DNA of 64,000 nt from the NCBI GenBank assembly GCA_019873735.1, contig JAIOAQ010000002.1, positions 1 through 64,000 of the forward strand. The letters run 5' to 3'. Source of the DNA: Chloroflexota bacterium (GTDB lineage Bacteria > Chloroflexota > Anaerolineae > Anaerolineales > Villigracilaceae). Numbering within the stretch: position 1 is the first letter of the stretch; every line of letters begins with the position of its first letter. Positions 24,252-33,439 of this stretch are shown in pieces. Under the pieces are notes generated by a model. The model ran no database searches and had not been told where the DNA came from. It worked only from the letters and a program-made list of their open reading frames with translations. The position numbers and the translations under genes are program-made.

Positions 24252-25049
24252 ATGAAATCCATTTTTCAAGCCCTCGCCGAACTCGAAGCCACACACCAGC
24301 CTGCCGCCCTGTGCACAGTGGTCAAAACCAGCGGCTCGACCCCGCGTCACAGCACCAGCAAAATGTTGGTCTATCCTGATGGCCGTATCCTCGGCACGGT
24401 CGGCGGCGGGGAACTGGAAAACCGCGTCCGTCAGGAGGCGCTGGCCTCCATCCAGGACGGGAAACCCCGCCTGCTCAGTTACAACATGACCGATCCCTCA
24501 CGCGGCGATGTGGGCGTGTGCGGCGGTCAAGTGGAGGTATTTGTGGAACCGATTCTCCCGCCCCCCATGATCGTAGTCGTCGGCGGCGGGCATGTAGGCA
24601 AAGCGGTGGCGCACCTGGCCAAATGGCTCGGCTTCCGAGTCGCCGTCAGCGACGACCGGCCCGAATTTTGCACCCCCGAAGCCAACCCCGACGCCGACGA
24701 ATTCTACAACTGCCCACTGGCCGAACTGCCGCTCCATCTCACCATCACCCCGCAGACTTTCCTCGTCCTGACGACGCGCGGCTCGCAAGTAGACGCCGCC
24801 GGCCTGCCCGCCCTGCTGGAGACGCCCGCCGCCTACATCGGCGTCATCGGCTCCCGGCGGCGCTGGGCCGAGACCTGCAAATTGCTCAACGAAGCGGGCA
24901 TCTCCGACGAACAGTCGAAGCGCGTCCACTCGCCCATCGGGCTGGGCATCGGCGCCGAAACGCCCGAGGAGATCGCCGTCAGCATTCTGGCCGAAATCCT
25001 GATGTTGCGCGGCGGCGGTTCGGGCAGACAGATGAAAGAGCCAAAGTAG
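24252..25049 (+). CDS. xdhC: XdhC/CoxI-family molybdenum cofactor maturation protein
   Basis: 265 residues from ATG 24252. XdhC binds the molybdenum cofactor, helps sulfurate it and delivers it to xanthine-dehydrogenase-type apoenzymes. Seen: LCTVVKTSGSTPRHSTSKML and GTVGGGELENRV in the N-terminal XdhC_CoxI domain, and a C-terminal Rossmann domain (MIVVVGGGHVGKAVAHLAKW, FRVAVSDDRPEF). Its likely client is the hydroxylase at 12.4-15.4 kb, now separated from it by the MNT/HEPN, DGR and pyrophosphatase genes. It converges on the purine operon with a gap of only 9 bases. Confidence 0.88.
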   Translation: MKSIFQALAELEATHQPAALCTVVKTSGSTPRHSTSKMLVYPDGRILGTVGGGELENRVRQEALASIQDGKPRLLSYNMTDPSRGDVGVCGGQVEVFVEPILPPPMIVVVGGGHVGKAVAHLAKWLGFRVAVSDDRPEFCTPEANPDADEFYNCPLAELPLHLTITPQTFLVLTTRGSQVDAAGLPALLETPAAYIGVIGSRRRWAETCKLLNEAGISDEQSKRVHSPIGLGIGAETPEEIAVSILAEILMLRGGGSGRQMKEPK

Positions 25050-25058
25050 GCCGCGGCA

Positions 25059-25631
25059 TCAGTTTCGGCTCAAATACTCCGCGATGACCGTATCATAACG
25101 GGCGGTCGCGCGGAAGCCTTTAACGGCCAGCCGCTTGCGGGTCTCGGCTCGGACTCCGCCGGAGGCGGCTTCCGCTAAAACGGCAGGATAATCCGCCGGA
25201 TCGCAGACGAGCGTGACGCGCTCGTGGTTCTTGGCCGCCGCCCGGATGAGCGTCACGCCGCCGATATCAATATTCTCGATCACCTCGGCGTAGGTCACAC
25301 CCGGCCTGGCAATGGTGCTCTCGAAAGGGTACAGGTTAACCGCCACCAGGTCAATATAGTCCCAGCCAAGGCGGAGGAGTTCCTGACGGTCTTCTTCGGT
25401 CGGACGCGCCAGCAGGCCGCCATGGATGGCCGGATGCAGGGTCTTCACCCGCCCGCCCAGAATTTCAGGGGAGTGAGTATAGTCCGCCACCTCGGTGACT
25501 TCCACACCACTTTCGCGTAAAAGCCTTGCCGTGCCGCCAGAGGCGAGCAAACGCCACCCCAGAGATGCCAGCCCGCGGGCGAAATCGAGCAGACCGGTCT
25601 TGTCGTACACAGAAAGAATGGCTTGAGGCAT
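25059..25631 (-). CDS. purH: IMP cyclohydrolase (stand-alone PurH N-terminal domain)
   Basis: 190 residues from ATG 25631, after AGGAG; it shares one base with the purN stop (TAATG). It closes FAICAR to IMP, the last step of purine synthesis. It matches only the MGS-like cyclohydrolase half of Pur[67 protein letters not shown] and [17 protein letters not shown]. The transformylase half is a separate gene two positions upstream in the operon, so the usual bifunctional PurH is split. Last gene of the operon. Confidence 0.92.
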   Translation of the reverse strand: MPQAILSVYDKTGLLDFARGLASLGWRLLASGGTARLLRESGVEVTEVADYTHSPEILGGRVKTLHPAIHGGLLARPTEEDRQELLRLGWDYIDLVAVNLYPFESTIARPGVTYAEVIENIDIGGVTLIRAAAKNHERVTLVCDPADYPAVLAEAASGGVRAETRKRLAVKGFRATARYDTVIAEYLSRN

Positions 25632-26224
25632 TAACAACTCCTTTCCAGAACGGCTTTAAGCGTGTCCACCAACAAGCGATGCTCCACTTCATGAACCCGC
25701 GCCTCAAACGTTTCCAGCGTCTCGCCTGGGTTGAAGAAAATCTCTTCCACCCCCAGGACGGGACCGGCATCCACCCCCTCGTCGGGGACGAGATGCACCA
25801 TCACGCCCGAACGGTCAATCTCGCCCCGCGTCCAGGCAGCATAGGCGCGCTCGATCGCATGCGTGCCGGGAAAGGCGCCGGGCAAGGCCGGATGCAAATT
25901 GATCACCCGGTTGGGAAAGCGGCCAAGAAAAGCCATGGTCAACAGACGCATCCAACCGGCCAGGATGACATACTCCGGAGCATGGGCCGCGACCGCCTCG
26001 GCGAGACGGTCATCGTACTCTTGGCGGGATTCGCCCTCCCGCTTCGGGAAAGCGATCGCCGGGACGCCGGCCCGCCGCGCCCGTTCCAGACCGTAGGCCT
26101 CCGGCCGGTTAGAGAAGACGGCGGTCACACGCGCCGGCAGAGTTCCATCGGCGCAGGCATCCAGAATGGCCTGCAGATTGCTGCCGTTTCCGGAAATCAG
26201 GATAACAAGACGAGAGATTCCCAT
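25631..26224 (-). CDS. purN: Phosphoribosylglycinamide formyltransferase
   Basis: 197 residues from ATG 26224. It transfers a formyl group from 10-formyltetrahydrofolate to GAR (third step of the pathway). Seen: [16 protein letters not shown], the substrate loop, [19 protein letters not shown] with the catalytic Asn-x-His, and [16 protein letters not shown] with the catalytic Asp. Length is normal. It is 7 bases downstream of the transformylase gene and lies between the two halves of split purH. Confidence 0.93.
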   Translation of the reverse strand: MGISRLVILISGNGSNLQAILDACADGTLPARVTAVFSNRPEAYGLERARRAGVPAIAFPKREGESRQEYDDRLAEAVAAHAPEYVILAGWMRLLTMAFLGRFPNRVINLHPALPGAFPGTHAIERAYAAWTRGEIDRSGVMVHLVPDEGVDAGPVLGVEEIFFNPGETLETFEARVHEVEHRLLVDTLKAVLERSC

Positions 26225-26231
26225 AAGCCAG

Positions 26232-27404
26232 TTAGTGGTGAAACAAGCGCACACCGGAGAAGACCATCACCATGCCGTATTCGTCACAGGCGCGGATGAC
26301 CTCCTCGTCGCGGGTCGAGCCGCCAGGCTGAAGGACATACTTCACGCCGGAGAGCGTCGCCCGGTCAATCGAGTCGCGGAAAGGGAAAAAGGCGTCCGAA
26401 CCGAGCGTTACGCCGGTCAGTTTGTCCAACCAGGCGCGCCGCTCCGCCGGCGAAAGCGGCTCGGGAATCTCGGCGAAAACGTCTGCCCAGCCGGCTTTTT
26501 CGGCAGCAGTGACATCGGGCTGCAGATACTGGTCAATGGCATTGTCCCGATCGGGGCGCTTGACCTCGGGCCGGAACTTCAGCCCAAGCACGGCCGGGTG
26601 CTGACGCAGCCACCACAAGTCCGCCTTCAGGCCGGCCAGACGGGTGCAGTGGACGCGCGATTGCTGCCCGGCCCCCACGCCAATGACCTGGCCGTTCAGA
26701 GCATAACAGACCGAGTTAGACTGGGTGTACTTGAGCGTAATCCAGGCCACGATCATATCGCGCACGGCGTTCTCGGGTAAATCTTTGTTAGCCGTGACCA
26801 CATTCGAGAAATCCTCAGGCGTCACGGCGCGGTCGTTGCGGCGCTGCTCGAAGGTGAGACCAAAGACTTCGCGGCTCTCCAGTTCGCCGGGCGTGTAATC
26901 CGGGTCAATCTGGATCACGACGTACTTGCCGTCTTTTTTATTTTTCAAGATCTCGAGCGCCTGCGGTTCATAAGCCGGGGCAATGACTCCGTCCGAAACT
27001 TCGCGCCCCAGCAGAGCGGCCGTCGAGGCATCCACCACGTCCGAGAGGGCGACGAAATCGCCGAAAGATGACATCCGGTCGGCGCCGCGGGCGCGGGCAT
27101 AGGCGGTCGCCAGCGGCGAGAGGACCATGTCGTCCACAAAACAGGCTTTCTGCAGGGCCGTGGACAGAGGCACGGCCACCGCCGCGCCGCTCGGGCTGAC
27201 ATGCTTGAACGAGGCCGCCGCCGGCAGGTTCAGAGCCGCCCGAAGTTCGCGCACCAACTGCCAGCCGTTGAGCGCGTCGAGCAAGTTAATATAGCCCGGC
27301 GAGCCGTTCAGGACGGTGATCGGCAGGTCGCCGTCCCTGACGTAAACCCGGGCCGGGGTCTGGTGGGGATTCGTACCATAGCGCAAGGGGAGTTCAGCGG
27401 GCAT
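26232..27404 (-). CDS. purH: Stand-alone AICAR transformylase, eukaryote (ATIC)-like
   Basis: 390 residues from ATG 27404, with AAGGAG six bases upstream; the ATG at 27419 lies before this site. It formylates AICAR to FAICAR. The sequence follows the transformylase half of vertebrate ATIC as I recall it much more closely than bacterial Pur[28 protein letters not shown] (KHANP in most bacteria), [42 protein letters not shown] and the LFHH ending. The catalytic Lys-His pair is present. The cyclohydrolase domain is absent here and encoded by the last gene of the operon. Confidence 0.9.
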   Translation of the reverse strand: MPAELPLRYGTNPHQTPARVYVRDGDLPITVLNGSPGYINLLDALNGWQLVRELRAALNLPAAASFKHVSPSGAAVAVPLSTALQKACFVDDMVLSPLATAYARARGADRMSSFGDFVALSDVVDASTAALLGREVSDGVIAPAYEPQALEILKNKKDGKYVVIQIDPDYTPGELESREVFGLTFEQRRNDRAVTPEDFSNVVTANKDLPENAVRDMIVAWITLKYTQSNSVCYALNGQVIGVGAGQQSRVHCTRLAGLKADLWWLRQHPAVLGLKFRPEVKRPDRDNAIDQYLQPDVTAAEKAGWADVFAEIPEPLSPAERRAWLDKLTGVTLGSDAFFPFRDSIDRATLSGVKYVLQPGGSTRDEEVIRACDEYGMVMVFSGVRLFHH

Positions 27405-27415
27405 AAAATTCTCCT

Positions 27416-29713
27416 TCATTCCAAAATGACAGTTCGTTCTCCGGAAATCAATTCGCCGATCACATAGGTCTCCTCGTCAATGGCCTGCTGGAAAGCCCGC
27501 ACCCCGTCTCTGGCGACGACGGCCATCATCCCAATGCCCATGTTGAAGACGCGGTGCATCTCGAACGAATCCAGCGCGCCGAGGGATTGAATCAGGCAAA
27601 AGAGGGGAGGAACCGGCCAGGTGCCGCGGCGGACGAGGGCGGCAACCCCCTCGGGCAGGACGCGCGGGAGGTTTTCGATAAAGCCGCCGCCGGTAAGATG
27701 GGCCAGAGCCTTGAGATGCGGCGCAGCGCCAATCAGCGGCCACAGCAGGGACAGGTAGGAGCGGTGCGGCGCCAGCAGCGCCTCGCCCAAGGGGATGCCC
27801 AGTTCAGGGAACACCGTATCGAGCGGAACATTCTCGAAGATGCGGCGGATGAGCGAGTAGCCGTTGGTGTGCGGCCCAGACGAGCGCAGACCGACCAGCA
27901 CGTCGCCGGGAACGATTCCCGGGCGCGGCAAAGCGGAGGCGCGCTCCAGCACACCGACGATTGTCCCGGCCAGATCGAACTCGCCCTCGGCGTAGACGCC
28001 GGGCATCTCGGCCGTCTCGCCGCCGAGCAGAGCCATCCCCGCGGCGCGGCAGGCTTCGGCTGCGCCGGTGACCACTTCGGCGACCAGGTTCGGGTCAAGT
28101 TTCGAGGCGGCAAAATAATCGAGAAAAAACAGCGGGCGGGCGCCTTGAACCAGGATGTCATCAATGCAGTGATTGACGATGTCATGGCCGATCGAACGAT
28201 AGCGGCCGACCGCGGCCGCCAGTTTGACTTTGGTGCCGACCCCGTCCGTCGAAGCGACCAGCACCGGCGACTTCATCTCCTTGAGCATCGCCGCATCGTA
28301 CAACCCGCCAAAGGCGCCGATCCCCGCCAACACTTCCGGCCCGTACGTGGAGCGGACGGCATCTTTCATCAGTTCGACGGCGCGGTTGCCGGCGTCAATA
28401 TCCACGCCCGCGGCGGCATAAGCGCCGCTCCGTCCCGCCGTCCGCCGCGCGGCGGGCAACGCTTGATGAGCAATATCCTTGCGATAGTGCATTCCTTCAA
28501 AACGAATCGACGCGACTGCGTCGTACGCCGATTGGACGGCTTCGGCCAGCGACCCGCCTCGTCCGGTGACCCCCAACACGCGCCCGCCGGCGGTAACGAG
28601 CCGTCCATCCACGATTCTTGTCCCGGCGTGGAAACAAAACACGTCGGGGGGCAAGGCATCCAGGCCGTGCACCGGTTTGCCGATCTCGGGCGCGGATGGG
28701 TAGCCCCTTGAGGCCAGCACCACACAAACGGCCGCGCCGTCTTTCCAGCGGACCTTGACCTCCTGGAGCCGCCCCTCGGCGCAGGCCAGCGCAATCTCCA
28801 GCAAATCCGATTCCAGCAGGGGCAGAACCGCCTGCGTCTCCGGGTCGCCGAAACGACAATTGAACTCCAACACCTGCGGGCCGCTCTCGGTCAACATCAA
28901 GCCGGCATACAAAACCCCGACGAATGGCCGCCCCTCCAATCGCAGACCGCTCACCGCCGGCTGAAGAACCGTCTCGGTAATTTCGGCCACCATCTCTGGC
29001 GGGCAAATCGGCACCGGCGCGTAAGCGCCCATTCCCCCTGTGTTTGGGCCCTGGTCGCCGTCCAGCAAACGCTTATGATCCTGGGCCGGGATCATCGGCG
29101 CCACCGTCCTGCCATCCGAAAAAGCCATCAACGAGACCTCCGGCCCGCGCAGGCGTTCCTCGATCACCACTTCCTCACCGGCCGCGCCGAACTCCCGATG
29201 CACCATCATCGCCTCCAGCGCAGCGCCGGCCTCCTCATTCGTCTCGGGCACGATCACGCCCTTGCCGGCTGCCAGGCCAGAAGCCTTGAGCACGACCGGA
29301 TAATCTACCCTCTTGAGAAACTCAACCGCCTCGGCATATCTCTGAAAGACGGCGTAGCGCGCCGTGGGAATGCCATGCCGGGCCATGAAATGTTTGGCAA
29401 AAACCTTCGACGCTTCTATCTGTGCCGCCGCCCTGGACGGGCCGAAGACCCTGAATCCAGAGGCCGATAAATCGTCCGCCAGCCCCGCCGCCAGCGGCGC
29501 TTCGGGGCCGATCAACACCAGGTCGATCCGCTTTTCCTTGCAAAAACGGACCACCGCGGCGTGATCCTCTATCTTCAGAGCCACGCATTCCGCCAGCGCC
29601 GCCATCCCAGGGTTGCCCGGCAAGACGTAGAGACGGCTCAGATTCGGCGACTGAGCCACCTTCCACGCAATGGCATGTTCCCTGCCGCCCGACCCCACCA
29701 AAAGCACATTCAC
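27416..29713 (-). CDS. purD-purM: Bifunctional PurD-PurM fusion (GAR synthetase / AIR synthetase)
   Basis: 765 residues. Residues 1 to about 425 are GAR synthetase ([18 protein letters not shown], the ATP-grasp stretch [47 protein letters not shown]). From about 430 to the end is AIR synthetase ([75 protein letters not shown]). Both parts look complete. The same fusion order occurs in yeast ADE5,7 and, with PurN added, in animal GART; in most bacteria the two genes are separate. PurN is separate here, two genes downstream. Confidence 0.93.
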   Translation of the reverse strand: MNVLLVGSGGREHAIAWKVAQSPNLSRLYVLPGNPGMAALAECVALKIEDHAAVVRFCKEKRIDLVLIGPEAPLAAGLADDLSASGFRVFGPSRAAAQIEASKVFAKHFMARHGIPTARYAVFQRYAEAVEFLKRVDYPVVLKASGLAAGKGVIVPETNEEAGAALEAMMVHREFGAAGEEVVIEERLRGPEVSLMAFSDGRTVAPMIPAQDHKRLLDGDQGPNTGGMGAYAPVPICPPEMVAEITETVLQPAVSGLRLEGRPFVGVLYAGLMLTESGPQVLEFNCRFGDPETQAVLPLLESDLLEIALACAEGRLQEVKVRWKDGAAVCVVLASRGYPSAPEIGKPVHGLDALPPDVFCFHAGTRIVDGRLVTAGGRVLGVTGRGGSLAEAVQSAYDAVASIRFEGMHYRKDIAHQALPAARRTAGRSGAYAAAGVDIDAGNRAVELMKDAVRSTYGPEVLAGIGAFGGLYDAAMLKEMKSPVLVASTDGVGTKVKLAAAVGRYRSIGHDIVNHCIDDILVQGARPLFFLDYFAASKLDPNLVAEVVTGAAEACRAAGMALLGGETAEMPGVYAEGEFDLAGTIVGVLERASALPRPGIVPGDVLVGLRSSGPHTNGYSLIRRIFENVPLDTVFPELGIPLGEALLAPHRSYLSLLWPLIGAAPHLKALAHLTGGGFIENLPRVLPEGVAALVRRGTWPVPPLFCLIQSLGALDSFEMHRVFNMGIGMMAVVARDGVRAFQQAIDEETYVIGELISGERTVILE

Positions 29714-29732
29714 TGTGCACCCTCCTCGTCTT

Positions 29733-31151
29733 TCACTTGATGTTTTTCTCGAACCCCGTCTTGGCCGATTTCAAGTCCACCGGCAAAGGATACTGCCCCG
29801 TAAAACAGGCCTGACAATATCCGTCTGTATATCCTATCGCCTGCCTCATCCCCTCCAAGGACAGATAATACAGCGAATCGGCGCCGATGTGCTGGCGTAT
29901 CTCCTCTGTCGTCCGCTTATGCGCGATCAAATCCTCATACGTCCCCATATCCACGCCCATGAAGCAAGGATGGACAATCGGCGGGCAGGTCACGCGCACA
30001 TGCACCTCTGCCGCCCCGGCCTCGTAGAGCAGCCGCACGATCGGGCCGGTGGTATTGCCGCGCACAATCGAGTCGTCAATCATAACGACGCGCCGGTTGA
30101 GCACATTTTCATTGATGACGTTGAACTTCAAGGCCACGCCGCGCTTGCGCAACGAATCGGTCGGCTCGATAAACGTCCGACCGACATAGCGATTCTTGAT
30201 AAAACCATCGTTATACGGGATCCCCGACTGCATAGCATAGCCAATCGCCGCCGGGATGGCCGAGTCGGGGACCGGCATGACCAGATCGGCCTGCGTCGGA
30301 CACTCCCGCGCTAACTGCCGCCCCAAATTCTGCCGCACCTGATGGACGCTCTTGCCATCCCAAACGGCGTCCGGGCGGGAAAAGTAAATCATCTCGAAGA
30401 CGCAGCGCGCCAGAGAATCGGCCGGCGGAAGCGCCTGGGTGACGACCAACGCCTTATCCGAGAGGGTGACGATTTCGCCTGGCCAGACCTCGCGAATGGC
30501 GCGGCAGCCCAAAGTCCGCAAAGCGCCGGTCTCGGAGGCCGCGGCGTAACCGCCGGAGGGCAGCAGTCCAACGCTGAGAGGCCGAAAGCCCCAGGGGTCG
30601 CGCGCCGCGTAAACGCACTCGCGCGTCAACACCACCAGCGAGTAGGCTCCCTGCCAGCGCTGCATGGCATGCCGAATGCGCTCCACCCAATCCTTCCCGC
30701 CGTTGCGGGCCAGCATCATCGTCATCACCTCGCTGTCCGAAGACGAGGACAACCCCACGCCGGCAGCCATCAACTCTGCCCGCAGCGCCGCCGAATTGAC
30801 CAGATTGCCGTTATGCGCCAGCGCCACCGGCCCGTGAATCGTCTCAATCATGAACGGCTGCGCGTTGCGGATGGACGACGAGCCGGTGGTCGAATAGCGC
30901 GTGTGGCCAATGGCATACATTCCCTGCAACTCGGCCAGATGACGCCCATGGAAGACCTGGGAAACCAGCCCAACATCCTTGTGCATGCGCAGCGTCGTCC
31001 CGTCCGAGACGGCAATCCCGGCCGCCTCCTGACCGCGGTGTTGCAGCGCGAACAGGCCAAAGAAAGCCATGCGCGCCACGTCCTCGTTGGGAGCAAAAAT
31101 GCCGATGACGCCGCACGCTTCGCGCGGAGACTCCTCAAAAGAACCGTTCAT
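29733..31151 (-). CDS. purF: Amidophosphoribosyltransferase
   Basis: 472 residues; its ATG overlaps the purE stop (ATGA). First committed step: PRPP plus glutamine to phosphoribosylamine. The N-terminal nucleophile glutaminase begins at Cys13 (CGVIGIF) after a 12-residue propeptide that must be removed. HRGQEAAGI follows, and the PRPP loop is VVMIDDSIVRGNTTG. Cys residues in RVTCPPI and YCQACFTGQYP fit the Bacillus-type enzyme with a propeptide and a [4Fe-4S] cluster. The propeptide is unusually acidic but of normal length. Confidence 0.94.
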   Translation of the reverse strand: MNGSFEESPREACGVIGIFAPNEDVARMAFFGLFALQHRGQEAAGIAVSDGTTLRMHKDVGLVSQVFHGRHLAELQGMYAIGHTRYSTTGSSSIRNAQPFMIETIHGPVALAHNGNLVNSAALRAELMAAGVGLSSSSDSEVMTMMLARNGGKDWVERIRHAMQRWQGAYSLVVLTRECVYAARDPWGFRPLSVGLLPSGGYAAASETGALRTLGCRAIREVWPGEIVTLSDKALVVTQALPPADSLARCVFEMIYFSRPDAVWDGKSVHQVRQNLGRQLARECPTQADLVMPVPDSAIPAAIGYAMQSGIPYNDGFIKNRYVGRTFIEPTDSLRKRGVALKFNVINENVLNRRVVMIDDSIVRGNTTGPIVRLLYEAGAAEVHVRVTCPPIVHPCFMGVDMGTYEDLIAHKRTTEEIRQHIGADSLYYLSLEGMRQAIGYTDGYCQACFTGQYPLPVDLKSAKTGFEKNIK

Positions 31152-31627
31152 CGTACTGTCGCGTCGTCCTCCAAAATTTTCTCGGCCGCCCGCCGGCGCG
31201 ACCCGGCAACTGCCTCCCGCACCCCGGCATCGACCAGGCCGAGGATTTTCGCCGCCAACAACGCCGCGTTGGCCGGCTCCAACACCACCGCCGGGGCAAT
31301 CCCCGAAGGCATGCGCAACGACGAGTAAACATCTGCGCCGCCGAAAGCATCAGAAGGGGGCGGACAGGCGATGACCGGCGCGTTGACGGCGCCGTCGGTG
31401 AAACCGCTCAAGGCGTTGCTCCGCCCGGCGATGGTTATATACACCTTCGGGCGCGGATCGGCCTCGTACTCCTGCAGCAGGCGGATGACATGTTCGGGCG
31501 TCTTGTGCGCCGACCCAACCCGCAGCACGGTCTCCAGCCCGTAGCCCCGACAGGCCTCGGCAATTTTCTGGCCGTGTTCCAGGTCCGCTTTGGAGCCCAT
31601 TAAAATGACCACAAGGGGATTTGCCAT
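31148..31627 (-). CDS. purE: Class II AIR carboxylase (animal-type PurE)
   Basis: 159 residues from ATG 31627, after AGGAG. It reads as the class II enzyme that carboxylates AIR directly with CO2: VVILMGSKADLEHGQKI, SAHKTPEH, AGRSNALSG and YSSLRMPSG, all features of the PurE domain of animal PAICS. Class I bacterial PurE has GSDSDW and AGGAAHLPG instead and needs PurK. No purK is present in the operon, which agrees. It overlaps purF by 4 bases and follows purC. Confidence 0.88.
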   Translation of the reverse strand: MANPLVVILMGSKADLEHGQKIAEACRGYGLETVLRVGSAHKTPEHVIRLLQEYEADPRPKVYITIAGRSNALSGFTDGAVNAPVIACPPPSDAFGGADVYSSLRMPSGIAPAVVLEPANAALLAAKILGLVDAGVREAVAGSRRRAAEKILEDDATVR

Positions 31628-31639
31628 CGTTTTTCTCCT

Positions 31640-32614
31640 CTATGCCAATATTTTGGCTATGCGCAAATTGTCCAGCAGGCGCGGCTCAATCGGGTAGTCG
31701 CCTGCCTCAAAGGCCTGGCCGGTCAACATTTCATAAATGGCAATGTACCGCTCACTGGCCGCGACCCACAACTCGTCGGGCATCTGCGGAATCGCCCCAT
31801 CGCCTCGATATCCTTTCTCAGCATACGCCAGGCGCACAAACTCTTTGTCGAAATTCTCCGGCTCTTGTCCGGCGGCGAAACGCTGCTCGTAAGTATCCGC
31901 TTTCCAAAAACGGGACGAATCGGGCGTGTGGACCTCGTCAATCAGCACCACGCGGCCATCGGCGGCGCGGCCAAACTCATATTTGGTGTCCACCAAAATC
32001 AGGCCCGCCTGCAGCGCCACCTGCTGCCCGCGCTTGAAAATTGCCAGCGCCGCCTGCTGGACCTGATCCCAGGTGGCCGCATCCAGCAGGCCCTTCTCGA
32101 CCACTTCGGCGCAGGTCAGACGTTCATCGTGACCGGTTGCGCCGCCCTTGGTGGTGGGCGTAATGATCGGTTCGGGTAAACGCTCGTTTTTGTGCAAATT
32201 TTCGGGAAAACGATAGCCGTAAATCTCGCGCTCCCCCAGGGAATAGCGATACCAAAGCGCCGTGCTGGTGACGCCGGTAATGTAGCCGCGCACAATCACC
32301 TCGACCAGGAACGGCTCGACCAATTCGGCCACCACCGCGTTGGGGTCAGGCACCGAAATTTTATGGTTGGGAATAATATCCGCCGTCTGGTCGAACCACC
32401 AATTGGTCAACTGATTGAGCACTTGCCCCTTATAGGGAACGCATGCCAGGATACGGTCAAACGCCGACAGGCGGTCGGTGGTGACAAAGAGACGCCTGTC
32501 GGCCGAGACATCGTACCAGTCGCGCACCTTCCCGGAGGTCCGACCGGGAAGCGGCAGATTGGTGGTCTGCAGGGCATGAGGGAGAATTTGAAGCAAAGAC
32601 TTTTGATTAATCAT
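31640..32614 (-). CDS. purC: SAICAR synthetase
   Basis: 324 residues from ATG 32614 (AGGAAAGG six bases upstream; the ATG at 32620 is inside that spacing and less likely). It ligates CAIR with aspartate using ATP. Seen: GKVRDWYDV, LFVTTDRLSAFDRIL, VRGYITGVTSTALW, PIITPTTKGGATGHDE, LILVDTKYEFGR, IDEVHTPDSSRFW. The length of about 320 residues and the inserted segments match the long (yeast Ade1-like) form rather than the 240-residue short bacterial form. It lies between purQ and purE. Confidence 0.93.
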   Translation of the reverse strand: MINQKSLLQILPHALQTTNLPLPGRTSGKVRDWYDVSADRRLFVTTDRLSAFDRILACVPYKGQVLNQLTNWWFDQTADIIPNHKISVPDPNAVVAELVEPFLVEVIVRGYITGVTSTALWYRYSLGEREIYGYRFPENLHKNERLPEPIITPTTKGGATGHDERLTCAEVVEKGLLDAATWDQVQQAALAIFKRGQQVALQAGLILVDTKYEFGRAADGRVVLIDEVHTPDSSRFWKADTYEQRFAAGQEPENFDKEFVRLAYAEKGYRGDGAIPQMPDELWVAASERYIAIYEMLTGQAFEAGDYPIEPRLLDNLRIAKILA

Positions 32615-32631
32615 ACGCATCCTTTCCTGAA

Positions 32632-33417
32632 TCAAAGTTGGGCCGCATAGCGGACACCATTCTCAAAAAGAGGTAACCCGCTCATCGCGCTTGCGCCGCG
32701 CCGCCAGAGCGGATGCTGCCAGGGATGAATGTGATTTTCGGGGTGCGGCATCAGTCCGAGGACGTTACCGGCCGGGTTGCAAACGCCGGCAATGTCCAAC
32801 AGCGAACCGTTCGGATTGGCCGGATAAGCGCCATGTGCCGGCGAGCCATCCGGACAAACGTAGACGAGGGCGATCTGCTCCTTGAGCCGATCGGCTTCCA
32901 CGGCCTGAAAATTCCCCTCCCCGTGGGCGACCGGACAGGTGATCAGATCGGCCAATCCGCGCGTCCACAGACAGGTTTGCGAGACCGGCTTGAGCGTCAC
33001 CCAGCGGCACTCAAACCGGCCGCGGGCGTTGAAGGTCAGCGTCGCTTCAGGGTGACGGTCATCGGCAAGGGCCGGGGAAGCCGCCCTTCGTCCCGGCAGA
33101 ATGCCGGATTTGACCAGCGCCTGGAAGCCGTTGCAGATGCCGATCACCGGCTTGCCAGAGACCACAAACGCCTGAATCTGGTCAGAGAAGTAAGCCTGCA
33201 GGTCAATGGCCAGCAATTTGCCGGCACCCAGGGCATCGGCGTAGGAAAAGCCGCCGGGCAAGACCAGCATCTGATAGTCCCCGAACCGCCGCCTGCCCTG
33301 CCGCAGCAGGTTCAGGGGGACGATTTCGGGGTCCGCGCCCGCCAGGCGCAGCGCCTCGGCGGCATCGTGATCGCGATTCGTGCCATGAGCGAGAAGAATG
33401 AGGGCTTTAGGCTTCAT
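32632..33417 (-). CDS. purQ: FGAM synthase glutaminase subunit
   Basis: 261 residues from ATG 33417. Class I glutamine amidotransferase that supplies ammonia to PurL. Nucleophile Cys in [19 protein letters not shown], oxyanion loop [14 protein letters not shown], and the catalytic His-x-Glu in [12 protein letters not shown]. It is somewhat longer than the 225-residue Bacillus-type PurQ, with an insert near residues 105-125. The partner PurL lies directly upstream (22-base gap). Confidence 0.92.
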   Translation of the reverse strand: MKPKALILLAHGTNRDHDAAEALRLAGADPEIVPLNLLRQGRRRFGDYQMLVLPGGFSYADALGAGKLLAIDLQAYFSDQIQAFVVSGKPVIGICNGFQALVKSGILPGRRAASPALADDRHPEATLTFNARGRFECRWVTLKPVSQTCLWTRGLADLITCPVAHGEGNFQAVEADRLKEQIALVYVCPDGSPAHGAYPANPNGSLLDIAGVCNPAGNVLGLMPHPENHIHPWQHPLWRRGASAMSGLPLFENGVRYAAQL

Positions 33418-33439
33418 AATCGTTTTGCTTCAGGACAGA

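Noticed and set aside
25059-27404. purH interpreted as one gene broken by a frameshift
   Set aside because: The two domains are in reverse order relative to fused PurH and are separated by a complete purN, each with its own start and ribosome site.
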